A DNA stretch of 64,000 bases from DATIRA01 sp964553405 (GTDB lineage Bacteria; Pseudomonadota; Gammaproteobacteria; Steroidobacterales; Steroidobacteraceae), in assembly GCA_964553405.1 (NCBI GenBank), contig CAZKLS010000002.1, forward strand, positions 16,269 through 80,268, written 5' to 3'. The position numbers and the translations under genes are program-made. Below the pieces are notes generated by a model. The model did no database searches and was not told where the DNA came from. It saw only the letters and a program-made list of their open reading frames with translations. Positions 42,835 to 51,836 of this stretch are shown one piece after another. The first letter of the stretch is position 1. The number at the start of each line of letters is the position of its first letter.

Positions 42835-43389
42835 TCAGTCCCCCAACGTCTCGAGCGTGATGCTGGCATTCGTGTAGATGCAGATCTCGGCGGCGATGCC
42901 GAGCGCGCGCTCGACGACGCCACGGGCGTCGAGCGAGGTGTTCTGCAGCAGCGCGAGCGCCGCGGCCTGCGCGTAGGGTCCCCCGGAGCCGACGGCCATC
43001 AGGTCGTGCTGCGGCTCGATCACGTCGCCGTTGCCGGAGATCACCAGTGAGTGCGTCAGGTCCGCGACGCACAGCAGCGCCTCGAGGCGTCTCAGGCTGC
43101 GGTCCGTCCGCCAGTCCTTGGCCAGCTCGATCGCAGCGCGGGTCAGGTTGCCGAACTGCTGCAGTTTGCCCTCGAAGCGCTCGAACAGCGTGAACGCGTC
43201 GGCCGTGCCACCGGCGAAACCGGCCAGCACCCGGCCCTCGTGCAGCCTGCGCACCTTGCGCGCATTCGACTTCATCACCGTGTTGCCGAGTGTCACCTGG
43301 CCGTCACCGCCCATCGCCACGCGCCCGTCGCGACGGACGCAGATCACGGTCGTGCCGTGCGGGTCGAAGCGCTCAGCTGGTCTGCTCAT
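42835..43389 (-). CDS. hslV: ATP-dependent protease peptidase subunit HslV
   Basis: A 184-residue proteasome-like threonine peptidase. The mature N-terminal Thr is expected at Thr13 or 14 in DPHGTTVICVRRDGRVAMGG, so a slightly long 12-residue propeptide is cleaved. Other core motifs are GDGQVTLGNTVMK, GFAGGTADAFTLFE and AVGSGGPYAQAAALALL. The ATG at 43389 is preferred; a GTG at 43398 would overlap the XerC stop. Forms a double hexamer with HslU. Confidence 0.95.
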   Translation of the reverse strand: MSRPAERFDPHGTTVICVRRDGRVAMGGDGQVTLGNTVMKSNARKVRRLHEGRVLAGFAGGTADAFTLFERFEGKLQQFGNLTRAAIELAKDWRTDRSLRRLEALLCVADLTHSLVISGNGDVIEPQHDLMAVGSGGPYAQAAALALLQNTSLDARGVVERALGIAAEICIYTNASITLETLGD

Positions 43390-43394
43390 CGTGC

Positions 43395-44339
43395 TCACGA
43401 ATCCTCGCCGGTTCCGCCCGGCGCCGACGACCCGGCGCGGCCACGGCGCCGGGCCCTGGGGTGGGCCGCATCGTATATCCGGGCCAGATGCTGGAAATCA
43501 AGGTGCGTGTACACCTGTGTCGTGCTGATGTTGGCATGGCCGAGCAGTTCCTGCACCGCCCGCAGGTCGCCGCTGGACTCGAGCAGGTGGGAGGCGAACG
43601 AGTGCCGGAACATGTGGGGATGAACGTGCTCGGGCAGGCCGCGGAGCCTCGCCCAGCGCGCGATGCGTCGTTGCACGATCCGTGGCCCGAGCCGGCGGCC
43701 GCCGATGCCGACGAAGACCGCGCTCTCATCGGGTGCTGCGATCGCGCCGCGCTCTGCGAGCCAGGCACGCAGCGCCGCGACGGCATGGCGGCCCACCGGT
43801 ACGATCCGGGTCTTGCGGCCCTTGCCGAGGACGCGGGCGGTGCGGTCGCGCAGGTCGAGATCCGCGAGGTCGAGGCCGAGCAGCTCGCCGAGCCGCAGGC
43901 CCGACGAATAGAACAACTCCATGATCGCCTTGTCGCGCACGCCGAGGCGATCGTCGGTGCGGAACTCCAGCAGGCGCGACATCACGTCCACGTCCAGCGT
44001 CGTGGGCAGCCGCTTGCGGGATCTCGGGGCCTGAACGTCGGCCGAGGGATCGCTCGCGAGCTCGCCTTCCCGCAGCAGGTGGCGGAACAGGCTCCTCGCC
44101 GCCGAGAGCCGTCGTTGCACGCTGCGTGGCGACAGTCCGCGGCGGTGGTTCCACGCCGCGAATGCCCGCAGGTGCTGGGCATCCAGCTGCCGCCAGCAGT
44201 CCACGCGCTGGGCCGCGCAGTACTCGAGCAGCGACCGCAGGTCGCGCCGGTAGGCGTCCGAGGTGTGCGCAGAGAGCCCGCGTTCGCTACCGAGGCTCTC
44301 GAGAAACCGCTCGACGCTCTGTTCGAGCGTCGGGCTCAT
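43395..44339 (-). CDS. xerC: Tyrosine recombinase XerC
   Basis: A 314-residue tyrosine recombinase that, with XerD, resolves chromosome dimers at dif. The N-terminal SAM-like DNA-binding domain (FLESLGSERGLSAHTSDAYR) precedes the catalytic domain with Arg in YSSGLRLGELLGL, Lys in LGKGRKTRIVP, HxxR in HPHMFRHSFASHL, His in LLGHANISTTQVYTH and the Tyr nucleophile in VYTHL. The tail is a basic, Gly-rich extension of about 20 residues. No mobile element surrounds it, and the DUF484/DapF neighbours support a housekeeping XerC, not a phage integrase. Confidence 0.94.
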   Translation of the reverse strand: MSPTLEQSVERFLESLGSERGLSAHTSDAYRRDLRSLLEYCAAQRVDCWRQLDAQHLRAFAAWNHRRGLSPRSVQRRLSAARSLFRHLLREGELASDPSADVQAPRSRKRLPTTLDVDVMSRLLEFRTDDRLGVRDKAIMELFYSSGLRLGELLGLDLADLDLRDRTARVLGKGRKTRIVPVGRHAVAALRAWLAERGAIAAPDESAVFVGIGGRRLGPRIVQRRIARWARLRGLPEHVHPHMFRHSFASHLLESSGDLRAVQELLGHANISTTQVYTHLDFQHLARIYDAAHPRARRRGRAGSSAPGGTGEDS

Positions 44340-45049
44340 GCCGCCCTGGCGGCGATCGCCCCGGTCAGCAGTTCACCGATGCGCGTGAGGAAGTCGGTGC
44401 TCATCGTCGGCTTGTAGCGCTCGGCGTCCTGGCTGGCGATCGCCAGCAGGCCCAGCGAGGCACGATCACCCAGCGGGAGCAGGACCGTCGAGCCCACTTT
44501 CTCGCCGCCGGCCCCGAACAGGTAGTCGCGCTGATTCTCGCGGATGTGCCCGCTGCGCGGCCGTCCGGACTCGAAGAAGTTCGCGAACACCCGCAGCTCC
44601 GGCGCATCGCGGGCCACGACGCGCAACTGCGGGCAGTCGACGTTGGCAAGTTCCTGCAGCGACGGGTCGGTGATCAGCAGCACCCAGTTCGAAGCCGCGA
44701 AGTCCTCGCGCAGCGAGGCGTCTATCGCCGAAAGTACCGCGCGCGTGTCCCGGCTGCCGAGCAGGCGCAGCGTCAGGCGGTGAACGCGGTCCACCACGGC
44801 CTGGTTGGCACGGGCGTTCTCGATCAGTTCCCGCAGCTTGCCCTCCAGTGCCGCGTGCTTCTCCCGCAGCACCTGCAGCTGCCGCTCGTGCAGCGAAATC
44901 GCCGCGCTGCTGCGATGGTGGGGCAGCTTCAGCCGGGCCAGAAGGTTGCCGTGCCGCTCGAAGAAATCGGGATTGGCCAGCAGGTAGTCCGCCACGGCCT
45001 CCTCGGGAAGGGCGTCGGTCTGCGAATCGCGGATCGGTTGCTCGTTCAT
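44336..45049 (-). CDS. DUF484 family protein
   Basis: A 237-residue DUF484 protein of unknown role that commonly lies between dapF and xerC. The N-terminal part has EEAVADYLLANPDFFERHGN and LARLKLPHHRSSAAISLHER, then a coiled-coil (QLQVLREKHAALEGKLRELI) and a GAF-like C-terminal domain (VLLPLGDRASLGLLAIASQD, MSTDFLTRIGELL). It overlaps both neighbours by 4 bases, so dapF-DUF484-xerC are translationally coupled. Confidence 0.92.
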   Translation of the reverse strand: MNEQPIRDSQTDALPEEAVADYLLANPDFFERHGNLLARLKLPHHRSSAAISLHERQLQVLREKHAALEGKLRELIENARANQAVVDRVHRLTLRLLGSRDTRAVLSAIDASLREDFAASNWVLLITDPSLQELANVDCPQLRVVARDAPELRVFANFFESGRPRSGHIRENQRDYLFGAGGEKVGSTVLLPLGDRASLGLLAIASQDAERYKPTMSTDFLTRIGELLTGAIAARAA

Positions 45050-45903
45050 GGTTCTCCTTGCGGCGGACTGTCCGCGAACTCTGCACGGCCTTCGAAGACG
45101 GTCTCTGCCGGACCGGTGAGCCAGATCTGCTGGCCCGGCCCCGGCCAGCGCACCATCAGCCGCCCGCCAGGCAGCTCGACGGTCACTTCCTCCGACAGCG
45201 GCCCGTGTCGTCGACCGACCGCGACGGCTGCGCAGGCGCCCGTCCCGCAGGCCAGCGTCTCTCCGGCGCCGCGCTCGAAGACCCGGAGCCGGACGCGATC
45301 AGGCGCGACGATCTCGAGAAATCCCACGTTGACCCGCCGCGGGAACCTCGGGTGATTCTCCAATGCAGGTCCGATGGTGTCCACCGGCGCGTCGCGCACC
45401 GATGGCACCCGGATCACCGCATGCGGATTGCCGATCGAGACCGCACCGAATTCGACGCGTCCGGCCGGGAGCTCGATCTCGTACGACGCTGCTTCCGCTG
45501 CCGCCTCGAACGGCAACGCGCGCGGATCGAAGTCCGGCACGCCCATGCCGACCGAGACCAGGCCGTCCGGTCGCAGCCGCGCATTGACCAGTCCGCCCGG
45601 ACTCTCGAGCAGCAGGGGTTGGTCGAGCCGGTGCAGGCGGCTCGCGACCAGGCGGGCGACGCAGCGCGCGCCGTTGCCGCACTGCTCCACCTCGGAGCCG
45701 TCCGCGTTGAAGATTCGATAGGACGCGTCCGCGTCGCTGCGGCGGGGCGGCAGCACCACCAGGGCCTGGTCGAAGCCGATACCGGTGCGTCTTGCGGCGA
45801 GACGGCGGATCTGCTCCGCCGAAGGCAGCTGTGCCGCCGAATCGGCCTCGAAGACGATGAAGTCGTTGCCGAGGCCGTGCATCTTCGTGAAGGGGAGCTG
45901 CAT
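45046..45903 (-). CDS. dapF: Diaminopimelate epimerase
   Basis: A 285-residue DapF that converts LL- to meso-diaminopimelate for lysine and peptidoglycan. Both catalytic cysteines are present: Cys75 in EVEQCGNGARC and Cys219 in LACGTGACAAV. MHGLGNDFIVFEA, RIFNADGSE and SIGNPHAVI also match. The ATG at 45903 gives the normal N-terminus MQLPFTKMHG. First gene of dapF-DUF484-xerC, with hslV and hslU following in the same direction. Confidence 0.96.
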   Translation of the reverse strand: MQLPFTKMHGLGNDFIVFEADSAAQLPSAEQIRRLAARRTGIGFDQALVVLPPRRSDADASYRIFNADGSEVEQCGNGARCVARLVASRLHRLDQPLLLESPGGLVNARLRPDGLVSVGMGVPDFDPRALPFEAAAEAASYEIELPAGRVEFGAVSIGNPHAVIRVPSVRDAPVDTIGPALENHPRFPRRVNVGFLEIVAPDRVRLRVFERGAGETLACGTGACAAVAVGRRHGPLSEEVTVELPGGRLMVRWPGPGQQIWLTGPAETVFEGRAEFADSPPQGEP

Positions 45904-45953
45904 CGTTGCAGCATAGCCCAGGCGACGGTGCGGCTGCATTGCGTCCCGGACGC

Positions 45954-46916
45954 TCACCCGGGTCCGCTGCGGTGCTGCCCGGCAGCTTCCGCTGCGCGGC
46001 CGTCGCCGGCTTCCGCGAGGCTGGCACGGATGCCGGACTCGAAGCGCGGGTGCAGCAACCCGAGGCCCAGTTCGCCGGTCATCCGGCGACTCTCGACGAC
46101 CCGCGACTCGGCGAGGAATGCGAGCATCCCCGGGCTGATGGACTCCCGCGCCGCGTCCAACCCCACCAGCCGTGGCGGCGGCAGACCGGCCTGCCGCGCG
46201 AGCTCCTGCATGAATTCCGTGGTGCTGCGATGGTCGCCGTCGCAGACGTTGACGACACCATCGACGGGCCCTTCCAGCACGGCCTCGCAGGCTGCGACCA
46301 GGTCGTCGACGTGGATGCGGTTGCCCGGCCCGGCATCTTCCGGCCGCAGCAGCGGCTCGCCGCGCAGCAGCCGCTGCAGAGGCAGGCGCTGCGGCCCATA
46401 GATACCCGGCACCCGCAGCAGCGCCGGGCGGCTGCCACGCTCGGTGCACCACGCCTGTACGCAGCGCTCCGCCGCGAGGCGACGACGGCTCCTGTCGTTG
46501 CCGGGCTCAGGCACGGTCGCTTCGTCCACCCGGCCGCCCCGGCGGTCCCCGTAGACACCGGTAGTGCTCATGTACAGCACGCAGCGCGGGCGCCAGCCGT
46601 CGTCGAGCGCGGAGAGGAACCGGGCGAGACGCGGGTCGTCCTCGCCCCGGCCGGGCGGCGGCGCCAGGTAGACGATGTCGGCACCGGCCGCGCGCTCGAG
46701 CGATCCGCCGGCGAGAACGCTGTCGAGGTCGATCCGCAGCACATTCACGCCGCGGGTCTCCAGCAGGTCCGCACGCGGTCCGGCGCGCAGCAGCGCCAGC
46801 ACGCTGCGCCGGCCAATAAGCCTGCCGGCCAGGCGCGAGCCGACGTAACCACAGCCCACCACGAGGCAGGGGCGGGCCCGGCCGTTCCCGGCGCACGATG
46901 CAGGCGTCGGAGTCAC
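45954..46916 (-). CDS. SDR/epimerase-like NAD(P)-binding protein (YeeZ-like)
   Basis: A 320-residue extended SDR-type protein. The Rossmann motif is VVGCGYVGSRLAGRL (GxGxxG); the SDR Ser-Tyr region is LYMSTTGVYGDRRGG; GNRIHVDDLVAACEAVLEG and VVNVCDGDHRSTTEF are typical of YeeZ-like epimerases. The start is taken as GTG at 46916 because the in-frame ATG at 46979 would lie inside the divergent reductase gene. The catalytic Lys of the YxxxK motif is not seen after GVYG, so the activity is uncertain. The C-terminal 20 residues are Gly/Ala-rich. Confidence 0.78.
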   Translation of the reverse strand: MTPTPASCAGNGRARPCLVVGCGYVGSRLAGRLIGRRSVLALLRAGPRADLLETRGVNVLRIDLDSVLAGGSLERAAGADIVYLAPPPGRGEDDPRLARFLSALDDGWRPRCVLYMSTTGVYGDRRGGRVDEATVPEPGNDRSRRRLAAERCVQAWCTERGSRPALLRVPGIYGPQRLPLQRLLRGEPLLRPEDAGPGNRIHVDDLVAACEAVLEGPVDGVVNVCDGDHRSTTEFMQELARQAGLPPPRLVGLDAARESISPGMLAFLAESRVVESRRMTGELGLGLLHPRFESGIRASLAEAGDGRAAEAAGQHRSGPG

Positions 46917-46972
46917 GATCCAAGGATACGTCAAAGGTCCGGCAGGAGCCCCGGTCGTGGCATTCTCTGGCC

Positions 46973-48019
46973 ATGCCACAGATCACGTTGATCCCGACCG
47001 GTCAGACGTTCACCGCGGACCCGGCCGAGCCCGTGCTCGCCGCGGCGCTCAGGGCCGGTCTCAATCTCCCGCACAGCTGCAAGGGCGGGCACTGCGGGTC
47101 CTGCATCGCGCGCGTGCTCTCCGGGTCGTTCGCTTACCCGGCCGCCCGGCCGCCCGGGCTGACCGAGGCGGAGGCCCGTGACGGATACGTGCTGCTCTGC
47201 CAGGCGCGGGCGACCAGCGACCTGCGCATCGAGACCCGCGAGGTCCGCCCGGCACCGGACGTGCAGGTCAAGAGCCTGCCGTGCCGGATCGAGCGACTCG
47301 AGCGGAAGACCGATGACGTGATGGCCGTCTTTCTCAGGCTGCCGGCGGTCGAGTGCATGCACTTCCGCGCGGGGCAATATCTGGACGTGATGCTGTCCGA
47401 GGGCCGTCGTCGCAGCTTCTCGATCGCCGGCTCCGACGCGGACGACAGGCTGCTCGAACTCCACGTGCGCCGGGCCTCGGGCAGCGGTTTCACCGCTCAG
47501 CTGTTCGGCAGCATCAGGGAGGGTGCGCTGCTGAGGATCGAGGGGCCGCTGGGGCAGTTCTGGTTCCGTGGCGAGTCGCCGCGGCCCGCGCTGATGATCG
47601 GTGGCGGGACCGGCTATGCCCCGCTGCGTGCGATGTTGCGCGAGCTGCTAGCCGCCGGCGACCGGCGTCCGATCACGCTCTACTGGGGGGCGCGGGCACG
47701 GGAGGATCTCTACGAGCACGACTGGCTCAGTGATCTCGAGGCGAGCCGGCCCGGTTTCCACTACCGCCCGGTGCTGTCGGGTGACCCGTCGCGCGTTGGC
47801 GCGTGGACCGGGCGCCGGGGCCTGGTGCACGAGGCCGTGCTCGCGGACTCGCCAGCCCTTGCGGCCTTCGACGTCTACGCGAGCGGGCCACCGGCGATGA
47901 TCGAGGCCATCAGGAGCACGTTTCCGGGCCGCGGCCTGCCACGCGAGCAGCTCTTCTTCGATTCGTTCGACTATGCGCCGGACACGCTCGCGAAAATCGA
48001 GCGGGCCAGCCGCGGCTGA
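46973..48019 (+). CDS. 2Fe-2S ferredoxin-flavin reductase (CDP-glucoseen-reductase-like)
   Basis: A 348-residue one-chain electron-transfer reductase. The N-terminal ferredoxin domain binds a plant-type 2Fe-2S cluster (SCKGGHCGSCIAR with the fourth ligand in LLCQA). Then come a FAD domain (GQYLDVMLSEGRRRSFSIAG, RxFS motif) and an NAD domain (ALMIGGGTGYAPLRAMLREL, YASGPPAMIEA). Proteins like this are annotated as CDP-6-deoxy-delta-3,4-glucoseen reductase or oxygenase reductases; in Gammaproteobacteria lone copies probably serve another partner. The start at 46973 gives MPQITLIPTGQTF. It converges on hemY. Confidence 0.85.
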   Translation: MPQITLIPTGQTFTADPAEPVLAAALRAGLNLPHSCKGGHCGSCIARVLSGSFAYPAARPPGLTEAEARDGYVLLCQARATSDLRIETREVRPAPDVQVKSLPCRIERLERKTDDVMAVFLRLPAVECMHFRAGQYLDVMLSEGRRRSFSIAGSDADDRLLELHVRRASGSGFTAQLFGSIREGALLRIEGPLGQFWFRGESPRPALMIGGGTGYAPLRAMLRELLAAGDRRPITLYWGARAREDLYEHDWLSDLEASRPGFHYRPVLSGDPSRVGAWTGRRGLVHEAVLADSPALAAFDVYASGPPAMIEAIRSTFPGRGLPREQLFFDSFDYAPDTLAKIERASRG

Positions 48020-48028
48020 CCGGTCGGC

Positions 48029-49237
48029 TCAGCGTCGGGGCAGCCGCAGTCGCGGCACGTGCAAGCGCCGCCCGACGGCGCGGGTCGCGTAATCGCGCAA
48101 CACGGCCATCGCGCGTTCGGGCTCGCCCATCTGGCCGAAGAGTTCCGAGAGCAGCAGGCTGCTCTCGGCGCTGGGCCTGATCGCGTTGCTCGCCTCGAGG
48201 TAGGCGATGGCCTTGCCGAACAGCTCGGCGCGCAGGCAGAGTCTTGCGCAGCTCGAAAGCAGCTCGGGATCCTTCGGGCTGCGCGCCAGCCAGCCCTCGG
48301 CCTGCTCGATCGGCAGCAGCGGATTGGCGAGCTGCAGGTCGCCGTAGGCGCGAACGGCGGCGACGTCCGCATCCTCTTCGATCAACTCGCGCAGCACTTT
48401 CTCTGCCCCCTGGTGATCGCCGCAGGCCATCGCTGCCCGGGCGTACTGCAGACGCGCCTGAGGCAGCTTGCGCAAGGACCTCGGCAGTCCCGACCAGGCC
48501 TTCTCGAGGGCGCCCGGGTCGCGGGCCTCGCCGGCGCTCCGCAGTGCCTCGAGCTGTGCCTGTGCGAGCAGGTCGTCGAGTCTCTCCTGCGGCAGTTCCC
48601 GGGCGTCCCGCAGGCGCGGCAGCAGCGAGTGCAACTCGGCTCCGCGACCGAGCTTCTGGTAGAGGCGCGCGAGCAGCTCCAGCCCGCGCGAGTTGAGATC
48701 TCCGGAGGCATCGAGCTGCTCCAGAGTGCGCAGTGCGGCCGCATCCTGGCCACGGCGCATCTGCATCTCGGCGAGCGTGACCAGTGGGGCCGCACGCTGC
48801 TCCGGCGCGTATTCCTGCGCCCGGGTCAGCCACTGGTCGCGCCGTTCCGGAGCATCCAGCAGGTCGGCGGCGCGCGCAGCGAGCAGGAAGTTCGCGGCGG
48901 GCGATTCCGATTCCTCGGCGGAGCGGACCAGCAGGTCCTCCGCGCGCTTCCAGTTTCCGGCCGCGAGCTCGACGATGCCGAGTTGCGCATCCCGGCGCGC
49001 ATGGCGCCGCCGGCGCTCGGTCCCGAGTCGCGCGATGCGGCGGCGCATCGTCACCGCGCGAAGCAGCAGTCCCAGCAGGGCCAGTCCGCCGAACAGCAGC
49101 AGCAGCGCGACCGGCACGGTCGTCTCGAACAGCGTGCGGCCGATGCGTACCGAGACATACCCGGGATCGGTCAGCAGCAGGTGGGCCAGCAGGCCGCCGG
49201 CGAGCAGCACGAGCGCGACCGTCACGGCCCCCTTCAT
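48029..49237 (-). CDS. hemY: HemY-like TPR protein
   Basis: A 402-residue HemY of the proteobacterial tetratricopeptide type, not the protoporphyrinogen oxidase of the same name. Two membrane helices (about 5-24 and 42-62) precede a tail of TPR-like helices (QLGIVELAAGNWKRAEDLLV, AAPLVTLAEMQMRRGQDAAA, AKVLREL-type repeats). The HemY N-terminal pattern DPGYVSVRIGRTLFETTVPV is clear. It is last in hemC-hemD-hemX-hemY and probably scaffolds heme-pathway enzymes at the membrane. Its start overlaps the HemX stop by 4 bases. Confidence 0.92.
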   Translation of the reverse strand: MKGAVTVALVLLAGGLLAHLLLTDPGYVSVRIGRTLFETTVPVALLLLFGGLALLGLLLRAVTMRRRIARLGTERRRRHARRDAQLGIVELAAGNWKRAEDLLVRSAEESESPAANFLLAARAADLLDAPERRDQWLTRAQEYAPEQRAAPLVTLAEMQMRRGQDAAALRTLEQLDASGDLNSRGLELLARLYQKLGRGAELHSLLPRLRDARELPQERLDDLLAQAQLEALRSAGEARDPGALEKAWSGLPRSLRKLPQARLQYARAAMACGDHQGAEKVLRELIEEDADVAAVRAYGDLQLANPLLPIEQAEGWLARSPKDPELLSSCARLCLRAELFGKAIAYLEASNAIRPSAESSLLLSELFGQMGEPERAMAVLRDYATRAVGRRLHVPRLRLPRR

Positions 49238-50289
49238 CGCGCGTCCTGGTCGTCGCCGCCGGCGTTGTTACCCATCCGCCCGAGCAGTCGCGCCGCTGCG
49301 CCGATTTCCGGATACTCGGGGTCGATGTCGATGCCTGCGAGTTCCTCGAGCTCGGCCTGGGCCGCGGTGACCTCCTCTGCGCTCGCGTCGAAGTACTGCG
49401 CGAGCCACGCGTCCGCGGCGTGGAGCGTATCCGCGTAGACCGCCCGGTCCTGCTGCATCGCCGCGACACGCGCCGCGAACAGCAGCAGCTGGAGGTGCTG
49501 TCGCCGCAGCGCCTCTTCCTCCAGCGTCACCAGCCGGGCCGTGTCGGGATCCACGCGGCGCAGCGAGAGCATGTCCCGGCTCGCCTGGCGGACCCGGTAC
49601 CAGGCCCGTTCGACCGGCGAGCGGGGCTCGGCTTCGACCGGCTCGATCCGACCCGCGGTCGCGATCGGAACGCCCAGCACCGGAAAGCCGGTCGCGGTGC
49701 GCTCGAGCGCGGCGAGGCGTGCGTAGACCGAGGCCAGGTCCGGCTGGGGGACGGCCCTGAGCGCGGCGAGCTCCCGCCCGAGCTGAGTGCGCACGGCCTC
49801 GACGGCCGGGTCTCGAACGGTTGCCAGCCGTGCGTCAGCGGCTTCCATCGCTGCGATCGCGGTGGCCGTATCGCGCTCGAGCTTGAGCCGTCGCTCGGCC
49901 AGCTCGAGCAGGTAGAGTGCCTCGGCGCGTACCCACACGCGCTGCGGTGCCTCGGTGCGCGCCCGCAGTTCCTCGACACTCCGGCCGAGCTCCGCGATCC
50001 GCAGCGGCGTTTCGGACAGTCCCTCGACGTGCCGGCGCAGCCGGGCCGTGTCCGCCGAGGACTGGATGCTCGCCGCCTCCAGCCGGTCGGAAAGCTGCTG
50101 TTGCCCTTCGCGCAGTTCCACCAGCCGGTCACGCAGGCGCTCGATGCGGCCGTCGAGCTGACCGAAACGCAACTGGGCATGCACGGCGAGCAGCAGCGCC
50201 AGCACGGTCAGCACGATCAGCACCGGGCTCACGCCCGCTGAGCGGCGCAGACGGCTTTCTGTCTTGAGTGATTCGATTTCTGCGGACAT
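49234..50289 (-). CDS. hemX: HemX family protein
   Basis: A 351-residue HemX. It has one membrane helix (about residues 18-38, VSPVLIVLTVLALLLAVHAQ), a long periplasmic coiled coil (LDGRIERLRDRLVELREGQQ) and the HemX domain (VWVRAEALYLLELAERRLKL is the signature; RQHLQLLLFAARVAAMQQD follows). Despite old names it is not a methyltransferase. The start at 50289 (MSAEIESLKTESR) leaves a 43-base gap to the HemD stop. The C-terminus is acidic and Asn/Gly-rich. Confidence 0.9.
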   Translation of the reverse strand: MSAEIESLKTESRLRRSAGVSPVLIVLTVLALLLAVHAQLRFGQLDGRIERLRDRLVELREGQQQLSDRLEAASIQSSADTARLRRHVEGLSETPLRIAELGRSVEELRARTEAPQRVWVRAEALYLLELAERRLKLERDTATAIAAMEAADARLATVRDPAVEAVRTQLGRELAALRAVPQPDLASVYARLAALERTATGFPVLGVPIATAGRIEPVEAEPRSPVERAWYRVRQASRDMLSLRRVDPDTARLVTLEEEALRRQHLQLLLFAARVAAMQQDRAVYADTLHAADAWLAQYFDASAEEVTAAQAELEELAGIDIDPEYPEIGAAARLLGRMGNNAGGDDQDAR

Positions 50290-50332
50290 CGGGGCGTGTG
50301 AGACGAAGGCACTGACCGCCGTCGGGATCGTA

Positions 50333-51109
50333 TCATGCAGGTCCCGATCCCTCGCCATGCGACGCGGCCTGCTCCAGGGCCTGCAGCATGGCCGAGTCCT
50401 CGGCGCTGGTCGCCTGCAACAGCGGTCCGCGCCAGCCGAGTTGCGCCGCCGCCGATGCGACACGTTCACCGGGCACCAGCAGCGTCGTCCGCCGCAGTGG
50501 ACCGGCAATCGCTTCGGGCAGCTGCGCGAGCAGGCCCTCGAGGATCTCGACGCTGGTGACCGCGGTCACGATGCGCCGCCCGGCTGCGAGAGCCTGCGCG
50601 ATCAGATCGTGCGCGCGCGGGTCGGCCGCTGCGCGGCCGCGCCGGTAGACCTCGGCCACCCGGAGCTCGGCGCCGCGCCGCTCGAGTTCCTCCCGCAGCA
50701 GTTCACGGCCACCCTGCCCGCGAACGATCAATATCCTGCGGCGGAGCGGCGCGGCGAACACCGGCAGCGCGAGCAGCCCCTCGGAGTCGAACCGCTCCCG
50801 CGGCAGTGCGTCCACCGTGATACCGCGCTCGGCGAGTGCCCGGGCCGTGGCGCGTCCGACGGCCGCGATCCGGCACTTTGGGCTGCCCGGCAGCGGACCC
50901 GGGCAGTGCCCGACCGCATTGGCGCTGGTGAAGATCAGCCAGTCCCAGTCGGCTCGTACCTCGGCGGGATTCAGCGGCAGCGGCTCGATGATGAGCGCCG
51001 GGACCGAGATCGGCTCGGCGCCGGCCGCCCGCAGCGAGGCCACGAAGGGGCCGGATTGTCCGGCCGGGCGGGTGACCACCACCGTGATTCCCGCCAGCGA
51101 CGCTTTCAC
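50333..51109 (-). CDS. hemD: Uroporphyrinogen-III synthase
   Basis: A 258-residue HemD that closes and inverts ring D of hydroxymethylbilane to make uroporphyrinogen III. The weakly conserved family is recognised by ITVVVTRPAGQSGPFVASLR, WLIFTSANAV, RIAAVGRATARALAERGI, ILIVRGQGGRELLREELERR and AVTSVEILEGL. Its ATG overlaps the HemC stop by 4 bases (51106-51109), so the position also supports it. Confidence 0.92.
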   Translation of the reverse strand: MKASLAGITVVVTRPAGQSGPFVASLRAAGAEPISVPALIIEPLPLNPAEVRADWDWLIFTSANAVGHCPGPLPGSPKCRIAAVGRATARALAERGITVDALPRERFDSEGLLALPVFAAPLRRRILIVRGQGGRELLREELERRGAELRVAEVYRRGRAAADPRAHDLIAQALAAGRRIVTAVTSVEILEGLLAQLPEAIAGPLRRTTLLVPGERVASAAAQLGWRGPLLQATSAEDSAMLQALEQAASHGEGSGPA

Positions 51110-51736
51110 GGGCCGGCGTCAGCGTCCGCGGCCAGCCGCTCGAGAAGTGCGCCACCGCCCGCGGCCTGCATGCGCGCCGCCAGCAGTTCACCGAGCGCCT
51201 CCGCATCGCCCTGCGGCCCGGCGATCCGGTCGCGGTAGGTTTCGCTGCCGTCCGGCGAGCCGATGAAGCCGTGCAGCGTGAGCTGCTGGTGATCGAGCGT
51301 CGCATGGGCGGCGATCGGCGAGTGACAGCTGCCGCCGAGCCGGCGCGCAAACGCCCGCTCGGCCTCCAGCCTGAGCGAGGAGTCGCCGTGGTGCAGGGGC
51401 TGCAGCAGCTCGGCGCTGCGCGCATCGTCCTCGCGACACTCGATGCCGATCACGCCCTGGCCGACGGCAGGCACGCAGACGCCGATGTCCAGCACCTCGG
51501 TGATTCGCTCACCGAGGCCGAGCCGCTCGAGTCCGGCACAGGCGAGCAGGATCGCGTCGAGCCCGTCCTCCTCGAGGCGCCGCAGCCGCGTGTCGACGTT
51601 GCCGCGCAGCAGCTCGAGCGACAGGTCGCCTCGCGCGCTCCGCAGCTGCGACTGCCGGCGCGGGCTCGAGGTGCCCACCCGCGCGCCGGGCGGCAGGTCC
51701 GCGAATCGCGCATGGCGCAGCGACAGCAGCGCGTCG
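51106..51736 (-). CDS. hemC: Hydroxymethylbilane synthase, C-terminal part
   Basis: The C-terminal 209 codons of HemC; the N-terminal third, about 100 codons, is lost in the assembly gap. GTSSPRRQSQLRSARGDLSL, LRGNVDTRLRRL, DAILLACAGLERLG and PAVGQGVIGIECR are the porphobilinogen-deaminase core, and GGSCHSPIAAHA carries the cysteine that bears the dipyrromethane cofactor. It joins four porphobilinogens into hydroxymethylbilane. The truncation is an assembly effect, not a pseudogene. Confidence 0.92.
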
Positions 51737-51836
51737 NNNNNNNNNNNNNNNNNNNNNNNNNNNNNNNNNNNNNNNNNNNNNNNNNNNNNNNNNNNNNNNN
51801 NNNNNNNNNNNNNNNNNNNNNNNNNNNNNNNNNNNN
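51737..51836. other. Assembly gap of 100 N
   Basis: Exactly 100 unresolved bases, the usual default for a scaffold gap of unknown length. It cuts both hemC (left) and the AI-2E transporter gene (right). Any reading frame drawn across it is artificial, and the true distance between the two genes is unknown. Confidence 0.98.

Noticed and set aside
43395..44339. XerC as a phage or integron integrase marking a mobile island
   Set aside because: Neighbours are the conserved dapF and DUF484 genes, length fits XerC, and no attachment-site duplication was seen.
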